64,000 nucleotides of DNA from Phytophthora quininea (lineage: Eukaryota > Oomycota > Peronosporomycetes > Peronosporales > Peronosporaceae), in assembly GCA_011947345.1 (NCBI GenBank), contig JAAVTG010000649.1:124001-188000 (forward strand), given 5' to 3'. Both the position numbers and the translations under genes were made by a program. How positions within the stretch are numbered: the first letter of the stretch is position 1; the number at the start of each line of letters is the position of its first letter. Positions 23,390 to 33,458 of the stretch are shown piece after piece. The notes beneath the pieces were generated by a model. That model saw only the letters and a program-made list of their open reading frames with translations. It made no database searches and was not told the origin of the DNA.

Positions 23390-23855
23390 GTTGTCTCGAA
23401 GATTGAAAATTGAGATTCATTCTGAAGTTTGGCCCCTCAGTTCTCAGCCGAAAGTTACTGGCTGACATTTTGCGATAAGTTTATATTTAGTAGATACGAA
23501 AGTCTCGCAGTAGCTTCAGATACATATTATTCAAGATAACTGGATCTCATAACGCTTTTCTGGATTTTATCCGTGCATGTCAGTCACATACAATTTGACT
23601 GAATTGAACCTAAATAAACCGGAGCTTATAATAATTACGGTAGATTGCTCAATTGTTTGTACTATTGTATGGCTACTCTACTTTGGTGTCTGTCAGCTCG
23701 ATTAAAGGATAAAATCTCACTGGCTTGTCAAGGATTCTTCGAGCTGTGGCGCTCGACGCAGGTACCAGAAGAATATTATGATGTCCATCGAAGTTTGATA
23801 AAAAAATGCTCTTAAAACGATATATCAGCGTTAATAACACTTGCTCTTAAAACGA
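23390..23855. other. Intergenic stretch, AT-rich, nothing recognised
   Basis: No frame above 60 codons with domain-like content; no repeat identified. Confidence 0.6.
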
Positions 23856-23907
23856 AAATTTGCACACGTCGCATGATGGTCACAGTGAAAAAGACGACGC
23901 AGTGCGC

Positions 23908-24810
23908 ATGGGCCGCCAAGGACGCGGACGCCGCCTCACTGACCGCGAGCGTCTGGAGATCATCAGTATGCGCAGCAGCACCGCACGTGAAGCACGTGGA
24001 GCTGGCGGCCAAGTACCACGTGAACGAGTCGACGATCCGTAAGTGGCGCCGCGAGCCCAACGCCTGCAAGGTGCAAGCTCGCTGCCAGTCCAGTGGCTTG
24101 CACGACCGCCGGCGCGGCCAGGCAGCGAGGGCGCAGCAGTTCGACTCGCAGCTCTACAGCTGGATCTGCTCGGCTAAGGACCGCGGTGAGAAGCTACGGC
24201 CCGCTACGATCCGAGCCAAGGCGAAGACATTGGCGGCGACGGACGAGAAGATGGCGAGCTTCAAGGCCTCATCCGGATGGTACTACCGGTACTGTCGGCG
24301 ATTCGGCCTCACGCTTGACGACAGTCGCGGCGGAGTGCAGACTACAGGAGACAACACAGAGGAGAAGGTTAGAGATACTGAGACGGGCTCAAACAAGGTG
24401 GCGTTGAGCATTGAGAGCGACGAACACAGTACCAGTGAGGAGCTCGTTGATGCTGAAGACCTTTTGATGGGGACACAGACGCGGACACCTACAGAGCAGC
24501 AGCCGGAGGAGAACGCGGGAGTTGCCAGAGCGCCATTGCGCACTTCTTGCAGCAGCCGGAGGAGAACGCGGGGAGTTGCCAGAGCGCCATTGCGCACTTC
24601 TTACATCACCATGCAGGACTTCTGGGACGAACTTGTCGCTCGCGGTTTATTCAGCACCTCGCCAATATACCCGAGGCACTCAAAGCCTTCGCGCACATGA
24701 ACGACGATGATCGCGTGCAGTACGCCAAGAACTTTGCAGAGACGACGTCGCGAGACAGCAAGCAGCACTCTTCAACGTATCATCTAGGATTTGCTCTAAA
24801 AGCGCTGTAA
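23908..24810 (+). CDS. CENP-B-type helix-turn-helix DNA-binding protein without a nuclease domain
   Basis: ATG at 23908 (MGRQGRGRRLTDRERLEIIS). A Psq-type helix-turn-helix follows with VELAAKYHVNESTIRKWRRE (~residues 25-50), then a CENP-B-type second HTH: QQFDSQLYSWICSAKDRGEK, LRPATIRAKAKTLA, FKASSGWYYRYCRRFGL. An acidic linker and an Ala-rich C-terminus follow, with IPEALKAFAHMNDDDRVQY. Such domains come from pogo/Tigger transposases. The DDE domain is absent, so this may be a transposase-derived host DNA-binding protein or a truncated relic. A one-base excess near 23975 and a missing G at 24517-24519 break the frame. The second is contradicted by the neighbouring duplicate and looks like an assembly error. 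Confidence 0.65.
24496..24602 (+). repeat. Tandem duplication, 53 + 54 bp, inside the CENP-B-type gene
   Basis: Unit starts GCAGCAGCCGGAGGAGAACG. Copy 1 (24496-24548) has GGG where copy 2 (24549-24602) has GGGG (24570-24573); otherwise they appear identical. At 54 bp the unit is 18 codons and in frame. Confidence 0.9.
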
Positions 24811-24904
24811 AGGTTCCTGTCAAAATCCACAACTCTTTCACAGGCGACAGCAGGACGGCAATTATTCTGCCAAAGACGACGACGTGCGCAGCAAGTGGCG
24901 GAGG

Positions 24905-25250
24905 GCGAGGCCGCCCAGGGTCCCGTGTACGTGCTGGCGTAGACCCATCCGTGGTCGTCGCCCTTCTTCGTAGAGTAGGCCCATCCGGCATCTTCCAGTC
25001 CGCCTGGCACCTCTGGCGCCACGTTGGTCAAAGTTGTCGGACGAGACCTGCAGGTCGAAGGTGGACCAGTGGCGACGCTCGTGGCTGTGCGAGGGTGCCC
25101 ACTTGCCGTCGACGTAGTCCTCGTTCTCCCATACGCAAAGCGTCTTCTGTCCGTCCGTCTCCACCGCGTAGCAAATGTCCAATTGTAGAGTGGACTTTTG
25201 CTGCGGGTTCTTGGCTGCAGGTCTTGGGGGACCGTCTTGGAAGTGCACCC
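24905..25250 (-). CDS. DysF (dysferlin/peroxin)-like domain fragment
   Basis: Minus-strand frame with ICYAVETDGQKTLCVWENED, YVDGKWAPSHSHERRHWSTF, then after a one-base slip near 25040 GLEDAGWAYSTKKGDDHGW and VYASTYTGPW. The pattern WENE.Y..GKW......R..WS....... W.Y....DD.GW.YA..F...W is that of the DysF domain found in dysferlins and peroxisome membrane peroxins. Start and end of the gene are unclear. It may be a partial or decayed gene, divergent from REV3. Confidence 0.4.
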
Positions 25251-25309
25251 CTTTTGTCGCCGGTATTGTACTGGTATATCAGTACCATACCGGTACAGCG
25301 GCAGCCACA

Positions 25310-25348
25310 GAGCTTCTATTCAGCGTGAAGGGATCCGAATAGAAGCTC
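25310..25348. repeat. Perfect 12-bp inverted repeat (hairpin) upstream of REV3
   Basis: GAGCTTCTATTC (25310-25321) and GAATAGAAGCTC (25337-25348) with a 15-nt loop, about 130 bp before the REV3 ATG. A related CCGAATAGAAG recurs at ~25409-25419. Confidence 0.8.
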
Positions 25349-25476
25349 TACACAAAACACCCGCGGGGTGCAATCATTGAGGCACGATCGAATTAATGAC
25401 GCGGGCGTCCGAATAGAAGGGTCTTCTAGGTAAGTTTTGTAAACTTGCTCTTTTCTCTTAAACTTGCGCTCTTAAA

Positions 25477-28400
25477 ATGGCATGCCAGGATAAAGCTGAG
25501 GAAGACCTGCGTGTAGAAGTGGTGGTTGTGGACCACTACATGAGCTCGCCACTGCCTGCTGGTGCGTTAGAGAAACTTCCTGAGTCTCCGTGCTATCTGC
25601 GCGCAAGAGAGGTGCCCGTCGTGCGGATCTTCGGCGCCACACCCGCCGGCCAGAAAGCTCTTGTGCACGTCCATGGAGTAGGTCACATCGCTCTTAAATT
25701 ACCGGTGATCTGCGTTAACGTGTTATGTGGTAGATTTTCCCCTACTTCTACTTCAGAGCTGAAAATGATGAAGACTTTGAAGACCCAGAACGTTTAAGAG
25801 AACTACTCCCTCGATTGGCCAAAGGCATTGAAGCCGCAAATGCTGCCAAGCAACAGAACCGACGAAACGCTGGGAAATCAGTATTAAGAGGCAAGTCCAG
25901 TAAAATTATTGCCAAGGTTGGTGTGGCAAAGGAAATGTGCGAAGATATGGTTTAAGAGCGTACCATTTTCTTGTGTTGTAGATGCTGATTGTGCAAGGAA
26001 CGCCGTTCTACGGATACCACGCGCAGCCGAAGCTGTTTGTGCAGATTTTCCTGTATAATCCTCGGGTGGTGACGTCGGTGGTGCAGCTGCTAGAAAGCGG
26101 GTGCATTGCAGAGAGGAAGTTTCAGCCATACGAAGCCCACGTGCCTTTCCTGCTGCAGGTGACGACGGGAGTTTTGTGAATTCGAGCCTTCTGCCGTGTG
26201 CCTGACAAATTGAGGTGGTGCAGGTGTTTGCAGACTACAATATCGAAGGGATGAATAGCGTCGTTCTCAGCAATGCTAAGGTAGGAGCTGTTGTGAATTT
26301 CTAGAGCCCACCGAAGCAGAACTAACATTACCCACATGTATAGTTTCGATTTCCACTTCCAGTTTCACAAGACCATCTTCAGCAGAATCAAGACGCGGGT
26401 GAGTTTAAGCCCATTCTTCTTTCCACAGTGCCCAGCGCTTGCGTCAACGGGCGGACCGAAGACACATCCCCAATCACTGGGCGATTCTCTCCAGTCCCGC
26501 AAGTCCAAGACGCGTGGTTCTGTAGACAGTCAAGTTGCGCTCTTGAAGTGGATGTTGCGGCCGCGAGCATTCTCAACCCTCGACGGTTTACTGCTCAGCA
26601 ACAGGCAGCACAAGCCACAGGCGAGCTGCGGAACGTTCCGTCACTGGCAGCCATTTGGGAGGTACGCTTACAGTTTGAGTGGTCGTCTTGTGTGGGCTCA
26701 ATTCTATGGTCTTACGGTGTGCTAGTGGACTGATTCACTATGCAAGCGATAGGAAGAAAAACAACGCCGCATCCAAAACGGAGAGAGGGGAACCCAAACA
26801 TTTTCACTGAGTCTCGAGCGCAACGCAAATACCCCTGGCAATATAACTGCCAGTGCGTCGCCGGCACAATCGGCGTCGTCACTATTGTCGCAGTCATTTT
26901 TCAAACAGAAGATGCAAGATTCAGTGGACACTATCTTGGAGGAGCTACAGAAGAAAGTGGATCTGCACTCCACCCCTACGGATTCCCCGGTGTTGGTGGT
27001 TCTCTTCCAGTGAGCGCTGTAATTTCGTGCGGCAACTCAATTTCCACACAAAGCGCGTTTTCTTACAGCCAAGCTGAGTTTGAGGTGGACAGCAACGGCG
27101 ACTCAAACAAGGTGGGTTTTGGTGTTAACACCATCGAGTTATATTGCTTAACTTCCTTTTATTTTCAGAACTCAGCGGAGGAGGACGAAGCTATCGTTAA
27201 TATTTTGCTCGCAATGCAACAAAGAGTGACCAGCGAGAAAATAGCTGGTGGAATATTACTGAGCGTGAGTCACATCCAGCTGCAAGTCCGCTTAGCGAAC
27301 TCGGTAGCCCGCGAGTAATTATTAGAACCCCGCTGAAGCGACAGCGACAGGTTTGAAAGCTATGCATTCCCTTTCTGAGTGTCCGTTTCCTCGCTAACTA
27401 GAACTGATGTGAAGTCTACATCTACTTCCAGAAAAATCGACTTTGGCGCCAGTCCAGAGGATTTGCCTTTGGTTGCGGATATTGAAGACCTATTGCCACC
27501 GCGACCGCGGGATCCAACGCCGTTAACTCCAGAGGAAGAATCGGTGGTAGTTAATATTCCGTTATCATTAACGCCACATCCCCAGCCACGCGGGAGCAGT
27601 CCAAAAGTTCCTATTCCTGCGTCTGGTAACAATCGGTTATGGATGTTTCAACCGGATCCGCCGACCTTGGATGAGATGCAATCTTCGTCCAGCATCGTAG
27701 GGGTTAATCCAGTGCAGGTAATGCTGGTTGTATCTCGAAATGCGCCATTGCCTAATTATTTTGTTATGAATATGCTGTTACAGTACCAACCAGCATACTA
27801 CAGCAACCCAGTCGATATCCCTGACAAAACCATGGTTTTTGGCGGAAAGGAATTTGCTTTCGCGCCCCAGGGTACGGATCACCTCCCACAGTTTGATACT
27901 AGCGACGTGCGGCAACTTTTGGATCCCAGCGGCAGTAACACATCTTGGTGTAAATTGTCAGATCTGACAAAGCTGCCCCTCATGTCAGGTGTGAGCAAGT
28001 ACGTATCAAATATCTTGACCCCAAGTCATCGCACAAATTACACTCTTTTTGGTGCTTAAACAGGCCCGTCGTTTACGGATGCCAGCACGATTACCACCGG
28101 AAGTTTCGGTTGTGGAATCTTGGATCGCTAATCAGTCGGCAAAAGCCGCCCCAAACAAGGTTTTTAGATTGTTAGCAGCACTATGCACGAACATTGTCTT
28201 ACTGAATAATCTTTTTATAAACAGACACGTCGGAAGCGAGGTCGACCATCACTTACGCCCACACCATCGCTTTCTAGCAAATTGAGGTCTTCCTCTATTT
28301 TGTCAAACGTGACGATACTCTCTGTCGAGATTTTTGCACCATCACGAGGACATATACTGCCGAATCCTCTTCACGACCCGGTAAACGTGATCGGTTTTTC

Positions 28401-31374
28401 GGTGGAGGCACAAGAAGGACCGACAGAAGCGAAGGCGAAGGAGCGAGGCTTTATCTTGTGGATGCCAGATGACTCGAAGCCAGCACCAGAAAATGTGGGT
28501 TTATTCGTAGACAGCAGCGACATATCTGTGCGGATTGCCACAGATGAGCGTGATCTCCTGCATTCTTTCGAGGATGTGGTTAAGCGATGGGACCCAGACT
28601 TTTTGACAGGTTTCGAGGTGCAAAAAGCATCGGTGGGCTATCTTATCGATCGAGCATCTCAACTGGATGTACGTACTATGCTTTCTGCATGCATATTCCG
28701 CGATCTCACTTTTATGCGTTGCTTAGATTAATCTGATCCAGTCCCTATCACGTCTTCCGTCGGTGCCAATAGATCCACGAAATATAGCAGCCCATCAAGA
28801 CCAAGATGAAGAAGATAGCGAGAACCCGCAAGCATCCATCGGAACCACATGGGGTGTAAACAAGGCCTCCGGGCTGTGGATCCACGGTCGATATATATTG
28901 AACCTGTGGCGCATGGCGCGATCAGAGGTTCGGGGTGTGCAACTTGTTGCCCAAGAAGTTTCTTGGTATATTACCCGCTTATAACCTTATGCGTTTATGT
29001 TGTACAATAGCTCAAGCTGTCGCGGTATGCACTTGAAGACGTCGTTTGGGCTGTCCTTAAACGAACATATCCGGTGTATTCAGACGAGCAGTTGTCTATG
29101 TGGTTTCGCGAGGGCGGTCAATTGCGCTGGAACGTAATTCGGTACTGTTTGGAACAAGCGACTCTCAACCTCCAACTTATCTCCAAAATGCAATTAATTA
29201 CAAGGACGAGGTAAGATGCGAAGTGCTATTATCCTTTCTTTTCGACATTAATGCCTCACCTGTATAAGCACTTACGTTCATGCTGTTAGCGAGATGGCGC
29301 GCCTTTTTGGAATTGATTTTTATTCGGTTCTCTCCCGTGGTTCACAATACCGAGTCGAAGCTGTCATGTTGCGAGTGACGAAGCGGAAGAACTTCTTGTT
29401 AGTGTCACCCAGCAGGACTCAAGTGGCGAGACAAGCACCGATGGAGTGCATCCCTTTGGTGATGGAGCCGCACTCGAGTTTCTATTCGGATCCTGTTGTG
29501 GTGCTCGATTTTCAGGTAAGATAGCTTTTGCCAGTTTGTGCTTCATGTCACCGACTGAATAATGGCATGCAGTCGTTGTATCCGTCGCTTATCATAGGAT
29601 ACAACTTATGCTATTCAAGTTTGATGGGCCGACTGAAAGATGGTTTAAATCCTGAGTTGGAATCAGCACTTGGAGTGGTGGACTTCATGCCAAACGCGCC
29701 CGGGCTCCTCCAGTGCAAAGGCAATCTGATCATTGCTCCAAATGGCACACTATTCTGTCCAAAGAGCTATCGGCATGGCGTCCTCCCACTTATCCTGGAT
29801 GAAATTTTGTCCACACGAATTATGGTCAAGAAATCGATGAAGTCTGCGAAGGAGTCTAATCAAGAGCGCTTGGAAAAAGTTCTTAATGCTCGGCAGTTGG
29901 CGTTAAAGATGCTTTCGAACGTGACGTACGGGTATACGGCTGCAGGTTTTTCGGGTCGGATGCCTTGCGCACAATTGGCCGATGCAATTGTTCAGGTAGG
30001 CACCTCGCCGTGCACCTTGCGGATACTGTAATACTAACACATTTCTATTGTCATGAAGACCGGGCGATGTACGCTGGAGGCCGCTGTCCGACTGATCGAA
30101 GAGCGATCAAATTGGAATGCCAAGGTTGTATACGGTGACACGGATAGCGTCTTCGTGATGCTCAAAGGACGGTCGAAGGAAGACGCTTTTCGAGTCGGCC
30201 AGGAAATCGCCGATGCTGTCACCGCTTCAAACCCAAAGTAAGCATTTTCTGTCTGCAGCTTGCCTACGTGTACTTACTTTTACTTTATGATGGCGTGGTC
30301 AGACCAGTAACTCTGAAGCTGGAGAAGGTGTACATGGGTTGCGTCCTTGTGTCTAAGAAGCGCTATGTGGGCTACAAGTACGAGTCTCCTACGCAAGAAG
30401 TCGGTGTCATCGAATCGAAGGGCCTCGAAACCGTTCGTCGCGATTCCTGCGGTGTGGTTCAAAATGCGATGCAGTCGTCTTTACAAGTTCTCTTCACGAC
30501 GTCGGATTTATCGGAGGTGAAGGCTGGGTTGGAAAAATATTGGTTGCAAATAATGGAGAATCGTGTACAGTTGAAGGAATTTGTATTTGCGAAGGAGGTT
30601 CGTTTGGGAACATACAGCAACGGGAGGTAAGAATTGGATACGTCTGTTGCACTGTTTGGGAAGCTAACGTATTTTCTAGTGCTCCTCCTGCTGCACTCGT
30701 GAGCATGAAGGCAATGAAAAAGATCCGCGGGCAGAGCCGCGATACGCCGAACGCGTGCCTTATGTTGTTGTCAACGGGCCTCCTGGTGTGCGTTTGATGG
30801 ACTTAGTCATATCGCCGGACGAGTTTTTCGATCAGCAAATGCACTATAGCATCAATTACCATTACTACATCGACAAGCAGGTGCGATCTGTTTGGGATTT
30901 TGTTTTGGTATGCAGTTAATCACTCCACTTGTGTAGATTATCCCGAGCCTGGAGCGTGTTTTCCTGCTAGCGGGAGCTAATATCCGATCCTGGTACGCGA
31001 ACTTACCTCGGTCGTCGGTGAAAGCTCGCAACCATGTTGTCGACACGCCATCGAAGAAACGACTATTTGATCGCAATGCTCGATCCATCGACTCGTTCTA
31101 CAAGAGCAAGCACTGCCGGTTGTGCGGGTCGATCGGAAACAAAACTCTTTGCGAGAACTGCAGCGCAAACCCGCAGCAGAGTCTTTTGGCGATCCATGCA
31201 GCAGCTTCGCGTCATGAACAGGCGATGGCGACTCTCAAACTTGCGTGTATAACGTGTGGAGGACGAGAATCGTTTGCGAGCTGCTGCAACTTTTCCTGTC
31301 GAGTGTGGAACCACAAGAAGCTGATCGAAGCGGATAAAGCGACACTGATGTTTTCTGATAGACAAGATGAATGA
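25477..31374 (+). CDS. REV3: REV3, catalytic subunit of DNA polymerase zeta
   Basis: Complete gene in about 20 exons with short GT-AG introns (25477-25677, 25734-25916, 25982-26158, 26224-26280, 26344-26398, 26429-26661, 26753-27009 and so on to 30937-31374). The N-terminus has VDHYMSSPL, VPVVRIFGATPAGQK and HGIFPYFYF, the REV3 hallmarks, then QPYEAHVPFLLQ and SSCALEVDVAA. Family B motifs: DFQSLYPSLIIGYNLCYSS (A), KMLSNVTYGYTAAGFSGRMP (B), VVYGDTDSVFVML (C). Two C-terminal Cys clusters follow, CRLCGSIGNKTLCENC and CITCGG...CCNFSC; the second binds an iron-sulphur cluster in this family. About 1,450 residues, near yeast size. It performs mutagenic translesion synthesis with REV7. One -1 slip at the A-run 30717-30721 should be AAAAAA. 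Exons around 27263-27400 are uncertain. Confidence 0.95.
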
Positions 31375-31469
31375 ACGTGGAGTGGATTTCAAATGCTATC
31401 TATTACTCCTTCCAGCGAAGGACAAAAGGAAATGAACAAGTACTGCCACCAATGGCCAGCGACTTCTGT

Positions 31470-33283
31470 CTAATTCTTCTGGGGGCGACTGGGTTTCTTG
31501 CCTTTGCCGCCGCGCTTCTTGCCCTTCTTCGATTTAGGCTCCTGTTTCTGCTTCTTTGCCGGCCGCTTGGTCTCCTCTTCTTCCTCCTCCTCGGCATCGC
31601 TTTGGTCTTCCTGCGTCACCTCGGCCTGCACGTCCTCAGCAGCTTGCTTGCGTTCCTTTCTCGCCTTGACACGGGCCTTCTTGGTCATGTTGGCCTCTTC
31701 GGCTTCCTCCTCCAGCTCATCTGCGGTCTTCTTGGCATCCTTCTCCTCTGACGGCATCGTGTTAGCGTACTTCTTAAACTTGGCCACGTAGAAGCCATCC
31801 ATGTTGTGTACGTGCGGGTAGAATCGGCGGGTGAGCTGCACGGACGGGTGGAAGCGCTGCTGCTGGTAGCGTGTGAAGCCAGGCTTGCCGTGGTCCAGGC
31901 CCGTTTCCACGAGCTTTACGCAGCGCTTGCGCAGCGCATAGTCGACAACCGACTCGTTCTCATCCACCATGACGGAACACGTCGAGTACAGAATGTATCC
32001 GCCAGTCTTGGATTTGGCATCCACGGCATCGATAGCGGCGAGCAGCAGCTCCTTCTGCAAGTGGGCAAGACGCTGCACGTCCTTCTCTCCCTTCTGCGTC
32101 TTAATGGACGGGTCGCGCGCAATCACACCCATACCCGTGCACGGAGCGTCCAGGAGCACGCGGTCGAAACCCTTGAAAAGCGTCGGCACCTTGCGGCCAT
32201 CGTAGCACGACACCGACGTATTCTTCACGCCCAGACGGTGCAAGTTAGCCACCGTAGCCTTCAGACGCTGCTTCTTGAGGTCGTTGGCAATGATCGAGCC
32301 CGTGTTCTTCATCAGCTGCGCAATGTACGTCGTCTTGCCGCCAGGAGCGCACGCCATGTCGAGCACGCGCTCGTTGAGTTGCGGAGCGAGAGCCATCACG
32401 GCACAGATGGATGATGCCGACTGCAGCATGTAGTGTCCCGCAAGATACTCGGGCGTAGCACCAATGGGCACTGGCGAGTCGTAAATCTTGAGCCCCACCT
32501 TGGACCACTTGGCCAGAGGATCAAGGTTCACACCGCGCTGGATCAGGGCCTGGGCCAGATCGCGACGACGCGTCTTGAGCGTATTGGTGCGGATGACCAG
32601 CGGCCGCGGCTGCTCGTTGGCCTCCACGAACTCGACGCACTCGGCGGGCGAGAACATTTTGAGGAACATGTCGATGAGCTCGCGGTTGTAGCCAAAGTAA
32701 CCGGACAAGTCCTTCGCCAGAGACTCCATGTAGTCCACGCGGGAGCGGCCAGGCTCGCGACGAGCGCTGAATTGGGACAACACCTCCACCACGTCCTTGA
32801 TACGCTGGTAGACTTCGGCCGGGTCCGTCATGTCCTCGTCGGCCTCTGCCTCCTCTGCCAGCTCCTCCTCGGTAGGAAGATGGTACTTGTCGTTGCTGGC
32901 GATGTTGAGACGCATCTCCTCTTCGGCCTCTTCAGCCTGACGAGCCTCTTCCTCGTCCAAGAGACGAGCTTTGCGCTCAATGTCGAGCTCCTCTTCATCT
33001 TCATCGTCTTCGTCTTCTTCTTCGTTCTCTCTCCGTCCTTGTTCTTGAGCTTCAACCAGCTCTTGTTGGCATCCGAGAAACCCTCGTCGGCCTCGAGCCC
33101 CTCCTCGTCGCTGCTCTCGTCTGCCTGCTCCTCTGCGTCCTCCTCGTCCGAGTCGAAGAGCTGCGCCTTCTTGCTGGCGGCGCGCTGCTCCTGCTTGGCC
33201 GCCTCCTTCGCGTACTTGGACGGCTTGGCGGTGGGCTTGGCTGCTGCGGGCGAGCTGAGCTTGCGTTTGTTGGGGCGGGCCAT
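31470..33283 (-). CDS. NOP2: NOP2/NSUN1-type rRNA (cytosine-C5) methyltransferase
   Basis: Start MARPNKRKLSS at 33283 (an upstream in-frame ATG at 33355 is possible). A long acidic, lysine-rich N-terminus of ~130 residues leads to the Nol1/Nop2/Sun core: FSPAECVEFVEANEQPRPLV, YMLQSASSICAVMALAPQ, the SAM-binding VLDMACAPGGKTTYIAQLMK, LLDAPCTGMGVIARDPS (motif IV Cys) and YSTCSVMVDENE (catalytic motif VI Cys). It ends with a basic KKGKKRGGKGKK tail typical of nucleolar proteins. It methylates large-subunit rRNA and is needed for 60S ribosome biogenesis. No introns are seen. One -1 slip near 33030 links the N-terminal frame (KLKNKDGE) to the acidic run ENEEEDEDDEDEEELD. Convergent with REV3 (96 bp) and divergent from the CEP83-like gene (175 bp). 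Confidence 0.93.
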
Positions 33284-33458
33284 GGCGACGATGCGGAGGC
33301 TTGACGTATGTCGCTTCAAGAGCTGCTCGTCGCTTTTGACTGGTGCAGCCGGCATTGGCGTCTGTATACCAGATAGTCATTTATGTGACAACAAATATGT
33401 TCCCGGTAGTCAAAAGGAGCACCCTCGAAACGACGTTGACGTTGAAGCGGTCGTCAAG

